60,000 nt of DNA, taken from NCBI GenBank assembly GCA_009760855.2, contig WPIO01000167.1:536501-596500 (forward strand). The letters run 5' to 3'. Below the pieces are notes generated by a model. It worked only from the letters and a program-made list of their open reading frames with translations, was not told the DNA's origin and made no database searches. The stretch comes from Cristatella mucedo (lineage: Eukaryota; Bryozoa; Phylactolaemata; Cristatellidae). The position numbers and the translations under genes are program-made. Below, piece after piece: positions 33,001-45,430 of this stretch. Positions within the stretch are counted from its first letter, which is position 1, and every line of letters begins with the position of its first letter.

Positions 33001-34010
33001 CTAGGCGACGATCGTCAGTAATCTTTCTCGGTAATCTTTGTTCGAGTACTGTCACGAGTTTGCTCATTTTTCATCTTCGAGCCTTAATAAAAAAAAGCGT
33101 TTTCCATCGTTTCAAATCTCCCCTCTGCCTACCGAGTATAGCAGGGTCAATAGAAGAGAAGCACGACAGCTTAACAATCCAAGCATTAGCCACCACGGGG
33201 CTTTTCAGCCACGACAGTGGTTTCGCATAATGCATGCGATTGCCAGTAGAACAGGAGCTGACAGTAGGAGCAGCTTTGAAGCTGAGAGGAGGCAGCCGGG
33301 GCGGCGGCAGTACACAGCCGTCCGCTTTGCTGCTTTGCTTTGGCTGAAAGTCAGCTCAACAATTTGGCATCACAACTGTGCAGAGCCTCGGCCTTACGCT
33401 CCCACATGTGGTAGCCATACTGGCTGCATCCAATTAATCTCCGAGTGGCTTCGATGAAAAACCGGACTGGGTGACTGAGGCATAGCTGTCGAGGCAAATT
33501 TCCTCTTCGAGAAGGCATCTCGGGGAATCAATGGCCAGCACTCAATGATAAACACCGAAATACACTCATTAACAGAGCCTGTCATTACCAACTCATTAGA
33601 GAGCCCAACTAGCAGCAGCCGTGCACGTCAGAAGAAGATAAGCCAGTGCTTCCACCCTGAGGCTCGACCTCTAGGGGTCGGCACTCGGGCTCCTTGGTCG
33701 AACAATCTTATGTGAGCCTCCCAAGCCAAGAGCTAAATCATACACCTCGCCAGACTAATACACTCTGCTGCTTGACCACCGTGCTGATGGCAATTGTCGC
33801 ATCTATATTCACTCAGTGTGGAGTGCTAGATGGGCAATCAACCGACAGGCAGGTGACTATAGTGCATGCTCAGGCATTGACATCTAGTTTATTATCCAAA
33901 GGAACACAGATGATGGCTGCTAGTAAGTTAGTAACGAGTGACCCAAGCTCTGCCAATGAGAAGCTGGGCAGGCTGTAGTCTTATCTGCTTTACACACTCG
34001 TGCATGTACG
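33001..34010. other. No gene recognised
   Basis: No supported exon; short open frames only. Confidence 0.5.
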
Positions 34011-34013
34011 TGC

Positions 34014-34015
<2 letters not shown>

Positions 34016-34082
<67 letters not shown>

Positions 34083-34211
34083 CATTTTCCCTTTGCAGCA
34101 AATGTAAAGCGCCTAGAAAGAGATTGAGTTCTCTGAGGGCGCTTTATCAAGTGCATTGTTATTATTATATTGTTATTATGCTCACATACACACACATGCT
34201 CACACACACAT

Positions 34212-34262
<51 letters not shown>
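34016..34262. repeat. Two (CA)n arrays interrupted by a LINE family 1 tail
   Basis: (CA)n fills about 34016-34080 and 34180-34262. Between them (about 34085-34178, +) is a family 1 tail with cctttgcagcaaatgtaaag, gagattgagttctctgaggg and a TTATTAT end. Confidence 0.93.
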
Positions 34263-34263
<1 letters not shown>

Positions 34264-34270
34264 GTATGCA

Positions 34271-34405
34271 TATAATTCATTTGCATAGCCCCTAAAACAA
34301 TTTCAATCTCTGTCCAGGTGCTTTACATTTGGCATAGAGCCACAGGGTTCGAACCCACGATATCGGTCGTAAAGGTGAGCACCTTGCTCCTAGGCCAAAC
34401 CAGAG
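34271..34405 (-). repeat. SINE-A copy
   Basis: It shows the tail (atttgcatagcccctaaaac), box B side (agggttcgaacccacgatat) and head (ggtgagcaccttgctcct). It directly follows the CA array. Confidence 0.8.
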
Positions 34406-34659
34406 TGCTCACTGAAAACATATGCATCACACAAGAGATACGCAGAATCTTATTGGGAGCTCACTTCTCATGCTAATCGAGAGCATCGACTGCAACAAGT
34501 TCTGGAGAAGGAGGAAACTATTATCTCACTGAATTTAAAACTAGTCGTTCATCCAGGATGACTAGAGCTACTGGCCTGGTCGGTAGGGCATCCAGTGCTG
34601 AACCTGGCTTAGCTTAGGGTGTACCCTCTGGGCGATCACAGGTTTATCCCATGATTATG

Positions 34660-34661
<2 letters not shown>

Positions 34662-34754
<93 letters not shown>
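34662..34754. repeat. (GA)n microsatellite
   Basis: A pure GA array of about 46 units. The preceding 34565-34655 has a weak tRNA-like pattern (cctggtcggtagggc...acaggtttatccc) that I did not call. Confidence 0.96.
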
Positions 34755-34755
<1 letters not shown>

Positions 34756-34759
34756 CCAC

Positions 34760-36910
34760 ACAATAAATAACTTTTCCCAGGAAAACCAATCATTTAAAGG
34801 ACCGAATGAGTGCCGGATGGTGTGAAGCCCAGCTTCGATAGGGCACTAAAGATCAGGAGCTCCTTAAGCAGGGCATAGTAGCAATAATAACAAGTCATTT
34901 GTGTAGCGCCGAGGGATAACTAGATTCCTTTTTTGGTACTTTTGCATGCTGGGCATGAACAGCTGGCCTGTTTCGATCAACTACGGTCGTCACCATCAAA
35001 TTTCACACTTCTCCTACCTAGTCGCCATAAAGATGTGCAATTTTGGTGTCAAAGGCCGTGGTTACACTCTTTTAGCTCACGAAAAAGTGATTCCACAGTA
35101 TAAAGTTAAAAGCTGCTTGGGCTCGTGCAGGTATATGCTACACAAGTCGTGCTGTTGGCAACGACTCAATTTGAATTATTTTTACAAAAAAGAAAGACGA
35201 GGCTGGGAACGATGGCAATCCCCGTTTGGAAGTGCAGCACGAATGGAAACTTCAATTGAGGATCAAGAGCACAACTAGGGCCAACACCTGCTCTCGATTT
35301 TATAAATGTTCAGAATACCCCATAGGCTCTTTGGAGATGCAATATAATTTAGAAGGTTTCATTAATGTAGAACTCGACTCAGCTTTAAATTAGTAAGACC
35401 CCGACGTGGGTAAATATAAAGCACCAGAGGCTAGCAAAGATTCGCTTCGAGAGAGGTAAACATTGGGATGAAGTGCTTCTCAGCTGCAATTGCACACACA
35501 TTAAAAACTCTTCTCAGCTACTGTGATCATGATCGAGTCAACGACATAAGCGTGCATACCAGCTGTTTTTTCATGAGGCATCAAGGAGCTTAATAGTCTA
35601 GAGACTTGCCTTAGGCCGCCTTGTATGTAACCCTATTCACTTCACTAAAATTCAGATGCATTCTGCAACTCGTCTTCAGGGCTCCCGACCTTCCTCGTGC
35701 TCGTCACAAGAGTGTTCCAACGTACTCTGATTCTGATGAGCAGGGTTGGAATTTGCCCCTTCGCCGTACTACAAGTCCACTCATCTGCCAGAGAATCGCT
35801 GCAGCAGGTGTCCTTTTACTTTCGTTATAGGCTTTATTGAGTCGGCTGACAAATGCTCTATCAGAATAGGCCTAGCCGATCCTTTGAAAGAGAGTCTTTA
35901 GCCGATGAAGTTAGATACAAAGCGATAGAGGCTCCCCTCACCAGCCTACGGTACACCGATGCCGTAACAAAAGGAAAGATAATCGGTTGCCATACAGGTT
36001 ATGCTGCAGGATCTCAGCCAAACGCTTGCCTTGGGCTACCGATGGTGCTGCTTGCTGCGGGATGGGTGGGTAGGCTCCGAAACCGCAATCACAGCCTACA
36101 GCAGCAGTCTGCTCGTCGGCAAGGCCCGGCAGACCTACCTTCCAACAGCAAGCAGGGGGGTAACACAGTGGCAGCTTACCAGTGGTCAAGCCCGGCAGCA
36201 GTGCAAAGATCCGGCAGCAGAAGATTTCTACTGATTTGGTCTGACTTCGTCTCTCCGAGTGAGCTGAAATCAAAGTGCAGGCTTCTCAGACGGTCAGCAG
36301 AGCTCGAAGCAGGGCAGGACAACTAAACTGCCGCAGCCGCCATCTCAGCCCAAGTCAAGAGGCGATGCAGACACGGTCGAAAAGGCTGCCACGACAGCTG
36401 CCCCTCTCGACCGTTGAAAGGATTGGAGAAAGGTTTGGCCTCTGTTTAATTATAGGATCGCCTAGCCTTCGATAAACACAAGCTGCCAGCTTAGGGTCTG
36501 CAGCCCAGCCGGTCCGGCTGAGCTGTACGACAAACTTGCCTCAACAAAAGAAAGCCGGCACGGCCCTTTACCAGGTGATTAGATCACAGTTGGCACTGAT
36601 GGTCTGGACATAATACTTGCCGGCCGAATAAAGACTCGATGTGCTAAGCATGGCCATGACAGTTAAGGCACTAACGCTAAGCAGAACTCAAACACAAAAC
36701 GGTTTGCCAGAGCCTGAGCGCTGTGTTTTTACTCAGGCTCTGCCATCACAGACCTACACGACAGAGGTGCACAGGAACGGCAGGCAATCGTAAGCCGCCA
36801 CCGCTGCCGCCCTGGGCCGGCAGTGGCCAAGGCTCCACTGTGGAGTGCAAGCAGCGAGCCATCGGGCCACTTGCTGCCTGCTCGACGCGAAGTCGCAGCT
36901 CTCTCCCTCA
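34760..36910. other. No gene recognised
   Basis: There are open frames (for example 35.85-36.3 kb, plus strand) without a known domain. A short AAT run and a GTGTAGCGCC motif at 34.88-34.92 kb may be a small LINE or SINE tail remnant. Confidence 0.5.
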
Positions 36911-36914
36911 TTAT

Positions 36915-37010
36915 AACAATAATAATAGGTCGTCCGAATAGTGCTGAGAGAGCTTCATCTCTATTCAAGTGCTTTACAACTGGCTGCAAGGAAGTTGGTA
37001 CCAAAGAGCT
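36915..37010 (-). repeat. LINE family 1 tail, diverged
   Basis: AATAATAATA is followed by gtgctgagagagcttcatct and gtgctttacaactggctgca, the reverse complement of the tail. Confidence 0.7.
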
Positions 37011-37014
37011 ATGA

Positions 37015-37865
37015 CAAGCAAGGTATCAAGCATGCAAAAGCAAACAAGAATCATGCTTAGCAAACATGACACTCGTGGCCACTAGTTAGAATGGCTTATG
37101 GCTAGTAACCGGACCTGAATCATGCACTGGTACGTGCTCGACGACGATGCGGCCGGAACAAAACAAGTTTACTGGATCGAAGGGGAAGCTGACCGGAGCA
37201 TTATTTCCAGTGCAATGACTCCTAATGAAAGAAAGCTTTGAACCACATCAGGCAACATCGCCTGGCAGCTAAGGGTACGTTACATAAATCAGCATTGTTT
37301 GAGCAACCCACCAAATTACAGCTGCAAGGAGACCAAGGATCTTAAAGCTTAGCAACACAATTGGTGGCCGCGTGGACAAAAAGCAGCAGCAAACCAAGAC
37401 AGGTCACGGCAGCTATTTGCAAGCTGGAAAGTTTTCGAGTAACTTTGGGTCGATTTGCCATGCATACTAAAAAGGACAATTACATGGATAGTAGCGTGGG
37501 GACGACCATCCCGAAACTCTGCTCCTTCAATTCGACGTACGGCAGTGGCCAAAAATACTAGCAAAGAGATTTTTGTATCTCGTTGAGTAACCCCATAAAA
37601 CCAAGGACACTAAGCAAGCATACGTTGGAGAGTTCTCCACTGGACACACGAAGCCTAACAATCATTCGGATAATGAACCATGGTCAACACACAACATTTC
37701 ACTCATCCAAAAAAGAAATTAATGACGAGTACAGTTAAAAGAGCAGGCCCATCAAGTAATGTCTTGATGCCGAATTTCCGATCAAGGAATTTATTGTGAG
37801 GTCTTTTCAGCTTGCTCGCGAGTTAGTTCAGACAAAACCGGAGTACTTTTTACATCCAAGATTTT
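37015..37865. other. No gene recognised
   Basis: No supported feature in this stretch. Confidence 0.45.
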
Positions 37866-37869
37866 GTGG

Positions 37870-38470
37870 CATGCTAACGCTAATGCTACACAAGAGAGTT
37901 AGAAGATGACAGCGAGTCAATAACGATTGACCACTTCAACACAGTCCTAGATGATGTTCTGGACGCCAAAACTCCTCCAACGAAGCACCACGCATGCACT
38001 TGCTGGTATGCCCTGTGGTTTTTGGCAGGCGTTCAACAAGCTTGGACTACTAAACAGAATCTTGATAATGGAATATACCGAATGAAGACTGACTGTCCAT
38101 CGACTGGCATGCAAGAACTATTGTGGGTACTATCAATCAAGCCTGGCGAAGGCCGCGAGTCTAGCTGAAAGAACATATTGTAGTCAAAATGGCCAAATCC
38201 AAAATGTTATCGGCTATCAAACATCTCCGTAACTGCTCAAAGGTTGGCAACTAACCCGGAGATCTCAAAGCTTCAATCTCGAGGACTATTTTTTCTAACT
38301 TTTTTGACAGCAAGATAGATGAAAAAAATGGATAATCCACCCACAAACAGTAACAACCTTGTGAACTTCTGAGTCTCCATTCTTGTATCTACCCTGATGT
38401 GCACCTTCAAGCATGCCACAGCTGACCACATGTCGAAGTTCATGTCCTAGTCTAAGACGACTACTAACCC
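37870..38470 (+). pseudogene. LINE ORF2 remnant between endonuclease and reverse transcriptase
   Basis: A plus frame reads DHFNTVLDDVLDAKTPPTK, like the (FN..L..VLD.HAPLKTK) segment after the endonuclease domain of L2/CR1 LINEs. A later frame reads RTIFSNFFDSKIDEK, like the FSNFFVDKI motif before the polymerase. Many stops separate them. This is the only place in the window showing this internal part of a LINE. Confidence 0.75.
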
Positions 38471-38522
38471 TCTAGACCATATATACCTACTGTTCTCCTG
38501 CTGAAGTGCGTAGATTCGCTGG

Positions 38523-38612
38523 TGGTATAATAATCATAATAATAATAATGCACTTGATAAAGCGCCCTCAGAGAACTCAATCTCTTTCCAGGTGCTTTAC
38601 ATTTGCTGCGTT
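38523..38612 (-). repeat. LINE family 1 tail, inverted within LINE debris
   Basis: AATAATAATAATGCACTTGA is followed by taaagcgccctcagagaact and gtgctttacatttgctgc. It interrupts plus-strand LINE remnants at 37.9-38.5 and 38.7-39.2 kb. Confidence 0.88.
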
Positions 38613-38719
38613 GTTCTGTTCCAAAAACAACCTTAATCCAGACGACCACACCAGCTTTACGCTCAATTCTGCCTACTTTTGCCTATGCCATATTGCAAAA
38701 AACTGCATTTAATTTTTGT

Positions 38720-39240
38720 AAGGATACTCAAACCTAGCTGATCCATCCAGATGCAATATCCCATGTAAACTTCGGAAACCCACTACTTGCACATCTTTCT
38801 GCCTTTGCCATAACATGCTAACTGTTGGTGCAAAACTCCACTGATACGAGTGTCTGTCGCGAATGTGGTAACTACCATATTATGTTAATTCTCACTTAAC
38901 TGAACTGGCTTCTCACCAACCAGCATGCCTTGCGTGCATATGCTCTAAAAATTGAGAACTCACTACTGATTGGCGCCTGACTTGACATTTAAAAGAAGCT
39001 AGGAAAGCTATAAACTTACTGTATGAGTGTGTCTTACAGTATTCAATCCGTCCTTGTTAACTGCCCTTTGCATTTTTATGCATGCTGAGAGAACCCTATA
39101 TATACCTGCCACGCAATGCTATTCGACACTACCAGCTGCTCTTGAATGACAATTATTGCCAGTCAAGCTGGGTCCGAAATCGACATGCTTCTTTCCAGCA
39201 TATGCAAAGTGCCTAGAAAGACACGTTCTCTTTGCTGCTC
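38720..39240 (+). pseudogene. LINE family 1 C-terminal and 3' debris
   Basis: gttggtgcaaaactccactg resembles the VQN(A)A segment bases at 31.91 kb. gagaactcactactgattgg matches WNSLP-region bases of other copies. The end at about 39192-39235 has agcatatgcaaagtgcctag. Confidence 0.6.
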
Positions 39241-40329
39241 AGGTTTGGCCCATGAGTTAAGATGCTCACCTTTGATGACCGGGGTCAACGAAAATAATTA
39301 TATATATATATGGTATTCTCTCAGCGCGTTATACGCGTGTTTTATTATGATTATTATCCTTATAAACAAGCAAGCAGAACTGAAAGTGTGCACAGAATGA
39401 GCATCAAACTCAATGCCAAGCGCGTGGACTTCAATAACAATATTAGGATATTTCCAAGCAATGGCCGGATCCTGAATGAAGAAGGATAAGTGTGCACTGT
39501 CGTCCTCGGTTTTACCAGGTGTATCGGCATCGTAGCCATTGTCAGGTCATGCAAAGCATGCCTGCTAATTTGAAATTAGCACACTTGCTCTTGAAGTGGA
39601 TTGCCAGAGATTCCGTACAGGTTCAAGCATACAGTAAGAATGGTGCAGTTTCGGAGCTTTCTAATCAATAATCATAAAACGGAATGCTCTTTACTCCCCA
39701 ATATTTTACACTATTGGTGTACACGATGAATGACTGGAGCTGTAGGCGGATATAGACACTAAAGCTACCATGAATACATATAACAGATGCGGTATGACCA
39801 TGCAGCCAGGGAGTGGCCTCAGGTAGCAGAGCCGAGCCATACTGCTTCAGGAGCCAGTACGCAGGTGGCAGCGATGCATTAGTGGAGACAATAGGAGCTA
39901 AGTGCAGCTTTGCTTAACAATGTGTAGGATGAGAGAGACACTACCTGTTATCTGTGTTTCTCACCCTGCACTCACACTTTTTAGACTCGCATCGGCATCG
40001 AGATCGAGGTAACACACTGTTTTTATAAGTCGTAACTAACCTTCCTGGCGGCACTACGAGCAAAGTGTGAGCAATTTCAGACAGCGATGTAAGAGCTAAC
40101 GACAAGCTTGAAAATTCACTCAGCATTACGATGTATACTAGTGCTAAGCCTTTAGCCATTCACTGCCGTTAGTTCTATAGAATGCTATAGTTTGTGAATC
40201 CCTGCTTGGGTCAAAGTTGAAGCCAGCCCTGTCAGCTGTCATCTGCTGAGGTGACACCGTCCAAACGCTGCCTAGTGTGTGAGGGCTCGTGATTCTGCAG
40301 TGATCAAGTATTGCATAGGCTTCGAGCTT

Positions 40330-40595
40330 TGATCGCTCACTATTAGGTCTCTTCCTTCTCTTGCTTCAGAAAACCTATCACAACTACTTTCGATCACGAT
40401 AGCCATCACATCACACTGTCTTCTGATTCAAGTCGTTCAGCTATGCCTTGAACTGGCCTCGAATCCTTTGGAGACCACGCCTTTAGTGCGAATGCTCCTC
40501 AAGTTTAAAACTCACTCCCGATTTATGCCACGGCAGCCCATAACTTGACAGCTAAGCTAAGCATGCCTGTTTTTCGTAGTCTTTGCTGGGTCCTT
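40330..40595 (+). pseudogene. LINE family 1 C-terminal fragment
   Basis: It has tcgaatcctttggagaccac, gcctttagtgcgaatgctcc and aaaactcactcccgatt, parallel to 45.08-45.16 kb. A frame with small errors would read NPLETTPLVRMLLKF, the altered SFGDRAFS.YAPK segment. A SINE-A lies directly after it. Confidence 0.7.
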
Positions 40596-40730
40596 ATATA
40601 ATTCATTTATATATAGCACCCCAAGAGAACTTAATCTCTATTCAGGCGCTTCACATATGCCTCGGGGCTCGAGCCAACGACCTCAGTGAGACCTTGGTCG
40701 GGGCGAGCACCTTAACCACTGGGCCAAACC
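40596..40730 (-). repeat. SINE-A copy, well preserved
   Basis: It includes caccccaagagaacttaatc, tctattcaggcgcttcacat, cggggctcgagccaacgacc and accttggtcggggcgagcac. It is a good reference copy together with that at 52.3 kb. Confidence 0.92.
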
Positions 40731-41499
40731 AGCTCGGCGTCCTTGTGCATTTTCCCCTGCCTGCCTATTCGTGCTGGCACTGTGTATGTTATCATCACTG
40801 ACCATGAGGACATGCTTACTTTACAGCTATTTAAAGTTCCTAAAAATATTTAGTTTTCTCAGGGTGCTATGAAATGTGTAACTCTTCTTATTATCATGAA
40901 GATCTGCCAAGACCCGACCCACAATATTATCTGTAGGCTTATTGTTGTAAAGACTTCAGGCTGATCTACAGAGATTGAGAACTGATATAGGCCTTCGTGC
41001 CATTAGTAGCTCTGACAGATTCTGCGGTTGCTGCATTGTAGAGCAACATTTAAGTGGTTCTTTTCAGAAAAAGGACTCTAGCTATGACTTTATTTGGTAG
41101 ATACAAAGGCTTAATATAGAAGAACTCTCGTGGGATCCTGCATCTCATACAACGTATTTGTTGTCCAACTAATACATTACTTTCGTCAGCAGAATGAGTG
41201 TGCACAGCGCACGTTTTCCCATGCACCTGCTCGATCGCCGAGTCGCATTGAAGAACAGCTTGAGAAGGTCGCAGAAATTTTCAAAGCTATAATTAAGTAA
41301 TCAAGTAAGTTATTAAGTAATTAAGTAAGGCTGTTGTCGCGCATGAGTAAATCTACTGCCCTTATCGGCAGTTTGCTCTGCATTACGGTTTGTAACCTAC
41401 TGTGCCAGCTGAATTGATCGTCATGCCAATTGTCTCTTGATTTTCAAAACTCTGCCGTGCCATATTTTTGTTTCCAAACGCTATCTTTGGGGCAAACGA

Positions 41500-41565
41500 C
41501 AAATATATACATATATATATAAATATATATATATGTGTGTATTTATTTATTTATTTATATATAAT
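41500..41565. repeat. AT-rich (TA)n (TTTA)n tract
   Basis: Interrupted TATA and (ATTT)n units; no function seen. Confidence 0.85.
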
Positions 41566-41694
41566 CTGCTTGCATAAAGTAGTTTTGAAAAAGTAGGGCA
41601 CTTGAAAATGTGGGGCAAATGCTCATTGACGTCGAGTTGCGAAAAGCAAATATGCTCATAGGTGATGCTGCAATCTTTGCTGGCCGTATGGTAT

Positions 41695-41800
41695 GGTATG
41701 GTATGGTGGCAATAATAATAATAGTGCATTTGTATAGCTCCCTCATATATCGTCTATAGCTAAATTTCTTTCTAAGCACTTTACAGATGCTGTATAGAAA
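41695..41800 (-). repeat. LINE family 1 tail, diverged
   Basis: aataataataatagtgcatt is followed by a damaged tail and taagcactttacagatgctg. Four short TGGTA/ATGGT units (41686-41708) precede it. Confidence 0.75.
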
Positions 41801-42899
41801 GCATTGCAAAATCATTGATGTTAACATCCCCAAGCGCTACACACGGTGTAAGCAGGCGCATACACGGAACAAGACTATGAAGAGAACGTGAATAGCGAAA
41901 GGCTAATTGAAAGCATGGTGAACAGACTCCATACTTAACATGAATATGCCTTCATTCTCTCAAGTAGAAGTGGACCATAATTTGGAAAGTGGCTTGCTGA
42001 TTCTAAATATCCTATATGTTCGTCACACTGTCTGATCAATCCGGTAATACACAGGGAAAACAACTTAATTATTCTATTTATATTCTCAAGTAAATGGGAA
42101 AATATCTAGTTGTAGTTTACTCTCTTCCATTCTTGCAGCATTCATAGAAATGTTCATGTCTGCTGAATGCATATAATCTAGGTCTGCAAAGAAGGCACAT
42201 TAGGCATGTATCATGACAGGTTTTTTTTTAAGATAGTCTCTAATGCTGGAGATTAATCAGAGACAGATATTCTTCGAAAAGTTTTGTTCTGCTAGAATTT
42301 TCAGGGCCTGGTTTCACGACTCGCACCTGCTTCTAGTATCCTAGTTACTCATAGCATCGCTCTTGGATAGTATCAATATTTCTCAAACCAAAAACGAAAA
42401 AAGTTTACTAGTTCAAAGTAAACCTACGGTAAATTGATGGCAGCTAGATTTTTAAAACTAAGTATACCAAGATCTGAGTTTAGCAAGAATTAAATTAAGT
42501 GCGACCAACGTAATAGTAAAGCTAACAAACATAGTTTCATTCAGATGCTGAAAAGTCTCATCTTCAAAATGCAATGTTATTCCATCCACCATTGACTTCT
42601 CGGTCGTGTCCCTGAGCTTTATGTCTCTCTGAATTCCCTTTCTAGCGGATGCTGTATCTCCAGTTCCTACACACCTAACAATAATAATAATAATAACTTG
42701 ATAGAATCTGGTCCCTAAGATTCTTTGCCAACTGATATCGCGACATCCCTTTGCCTTGGCAACATATTAGGTACAACCACAAAAGTTTTCCTCAAATCTT
42801 TGTGCTTTTGTCCGTATTAGCCTCTTATTTTTATATTCTTGCTGCAATTGTACCTATTAGTTTTGCTAATTAGTTGGTAGCTTTACTAATAAGCTGATG
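41801..42899. other. AT-rich stretch without gene
   Basis: AT-rich, no long open frame. An AAT run at about 42680-42697 may be a truncated LINE tail. Confidence 0.5.
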
Positions 42900-43660
42900 T
42901 GCTGCCTTTCCAGCCGTCATGCAGTGTCTAGTAACAGATTCATTTCCCCTAGAGTGATTCACATTTCTTGATTATCATCATTATTTAACTCTCCTCTTTC
43001 TGTCTACAGATAAGCAGGTATCGTCTATGATTGAACTGTCTAACCGCACCGAAAATGGTAAAAGCTCAGCATAATTAGCCTGCATCTAAAATCCTGTTGA
43101 ATATTCCCAGATTCCTAGTTCCTTGTCAGTTTGTAGCTGTAGCCCCATTGGTTCCTAAAGAATCGGGGTCCTAGGCATCTCAATTGATTGGACTTTCCGA
43201 TCTCTGGATCAGATTACCGTACCAGATTCACGGGAGAGTCCACATCGCTCTGTTGTCATGTCTGAAACTTTTTTTCTCCTGCCCAGAGGAGAAGATAACC
43301 CACGTTATCTGCCACAGAAGGTAGGCCATCAGTGCGACGTTTGCCAGCTGTCTTGCTGGCCTCATTAACATTAACTCCCCCTCTGCTTAACTACGGAAGA
43401 TTCCTGGCTAGCATCCCCGGAATTGTTCACCGAATGACGAGTTGGTCCATCGACTGCTGCTTTAAAAGCTCTTGCAGCGGCAGGAGCAGCAGCTGCCTTA
43501 GTGACAAGCGAGTAAGGGCCCTGAGCTCTGTGTCCACAGAGGAGGGATCGATGCTCTCACAGGCTACCAGACATGGCTGGTTTGGCATGCTTCTTTGCAT
43601 GTTGCCATCATCTGGGTCTAGCCAAGTATTGCAACTTTTTTTTAATTAAGTTTTATATTT
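42900..43660 (+). other. LINE tail remnant, then unassigned sequence
   Basis: 42905-42990 resembles a diverged family 1 tail with an ATT-type end. 43.0-43.66 kb has a 105-codon plus frame that I cannot link to any family. Confidence 0.4.
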
Positions 43661-43669
43661 TCAGGTCAG

Positions 43670-44095
43670 TCTGGACGAATGATTGACCTTCCAAGCTTGC
43701 TCTTATGCAGTCTCGAGATGCAGTTGGCATTAGCTGCCCTAGCCCCAGGGTAATTTCCTCGCAAGATCCTGGTCGTGAGTTGCTTTTACTTTCTATTGGA
43801 TACAGAACAGATCTGGGCAGTATTACAAGTGCTCTCTAAATTTCTGTCATTTTGTTGACGATACAAATCTGTATGCTAATGCCCGCATTATGCTGCCTCA
43901 TACGCAGTCTGACTAGTGTGCTCATAAGTGTGGCTATTCTACCGTGTGCTCATACATCAATTGTGGCTAAATTAAAAATACTTCATTTGCACACAAGCCA
44001 GCCTAGATCTACTCTCTGCATTCTGGAATATGTCACTCGCCTTATACCTAATGCTGCTACTTTCCATATGGAAAATCTATAAAAAAATATACGAC
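43670..44095 (+). pseudogene. LINE reverse transcriptase remnant (VDD box)
   Basis: aatttctgtcattttgttgacgat reads as a degenerate palm motif; the frame around 43845-43875 gives CHFVDDTNLYA, where VDD stands for the catalytic YADD/FADD. The preceding bases fit the (GP.LF..Y...LG.I) segment. Frameshifts prevent a continuous reading. Confidence 0.65.
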
Positions 44096-44269
44096 ATATA
44101 TAGTATCCTTAGTGAATTAAATAATTGTATTGGTTTTCAGAGGTGAGGAAAAGGAAGCGATTGTCGATCGGTTAGTGATAACAAGCAAACATTCAGCACT
44201 CGCATAGGCACACAGTAGACCATGGACACGGTAGAGAAAATGTTGTGAGAAACCGCTGTTAGCTTCTTA

Positions 44270-44660
44270 TTTAAATGTAAACTCAGGGTACATCATGACA
44301 GCAGGTATTCAGTTCCACGATTTGTGAGTACACAAAGTGAAGGCAACGTCTCCAAAGGATTTAATGATTATTAGAGCCTCAGCTAAGTGAACGACTTGAG
44401 TGAAAAGAGCCTGTGATGCGAAGCCACAGAGAAACAAGTACTTTTAACAGATAGACAGAAACAAGATAATACAAGTATCTGCATGCAAGTGGCATAAAGC
44501 TCACGTAAGCAGGCTCTTTGATGGTAAGCAAAGATGGATGATGGATGTAAAGCAGTGAGAAGTGGTGAAATGTGCTGCATTCACGACAGACAGTCGTGTT
44601 TTGCACCAATGGGGAGCATCCATCCTCTTGCACTAACAGGAAGATTTCCAAGTTCTAGTT
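44270..44660 (-). pseudogene. LINE family 1 C-terminal fragment
   Basis: The plus strand has gtattcagttccacgatttg and gaaggcaacgtctccaaagg, the reverse complements of the WNS and SFGD(R/V)AF regions, as at 17.93 kb. Confidence 0.6.
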
Positions 44661-44999
44661 AAAAGAAGCTTCCCACCTGTTTATTACAGCATGTAGCAGA
44701 TCCTTGTGACTCGTCCCCTTCGTGTGCTTTTGCGTGCTGAGACTGCGCCTGCTGCTACTAGCCATGCCTATGTATTAACCTTGTGCATGTCACATCTATC
44801 GATTCTATGCTTGATGATATTGCAAATGTGACTACCACCAAATCATTTTGTCATTAAGCATCTATGGCCCAGATTTTACAGCAGAGATTATATGATAGCA
44901 TGCTGAAAGGTCATATCTGACCAGGACAGATAGACTGTGTACGAAGGCAACAGGATATGCTGGCAGAGCCCACTTGGATGGTTAGGCTTTACGAACTAC

Positions 45000-45430
45000 T
45001 TAAATCAGAACTACTCCTCCACTAGGCAAAGAATCGTACAACCTGCTGTTCTGACTCGAATCATTTAGCCATACCTCGTGCGAACCTCAAAACCGTTGGA
45101 GACCGTGCCTTTAGTTCCTATGCTCCCAAAGCATGGAGAACTCACTACCGACGCATGTCACAACGTCCCCTGACATGACGACATTTAAAGAGAAGTTTAA
45201 AGGGCACCTTTTCCTTACAGCATTCGGTGGGTCCTTGTGATTCGTCCTTCGTGTGGATGTACCTGCTCACACTAGGCGTGGTGATTGCAGGTGTTACCAC
45301 CAAACATTTGGTTTACATGCAGCATCTGTAAAATGCCTAGAGAGAGATTCAGTTCTCTGAGGGCAATATACAATTGTATATAATTGTATTATTATAATAT
45401 AATTGTATTAATATTTTAATATAATTAATA
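45000..45430 (+). pseudogene. LINE family 1 C-terminus, 3' UTR and tail
   Basis: It has ccgttggagaccgtgccttt and ttcctatgctcccaaagcat (VGDRAFSSYAPKAWR), tttaaagagaagtttaaagg, and finally agcatctgtaaaatgcctag with gttctctgagggcaatata and an ATT-rich end. It is one of the more complete 3' ends of the family. Confidence 0.85.

Noticed and set aside
34565-34655. Possible third tRNA-headed SINE before the GA array
   Set aside because: Only one copy with a weak box B-like motif was seen; that is not enough to define a family.
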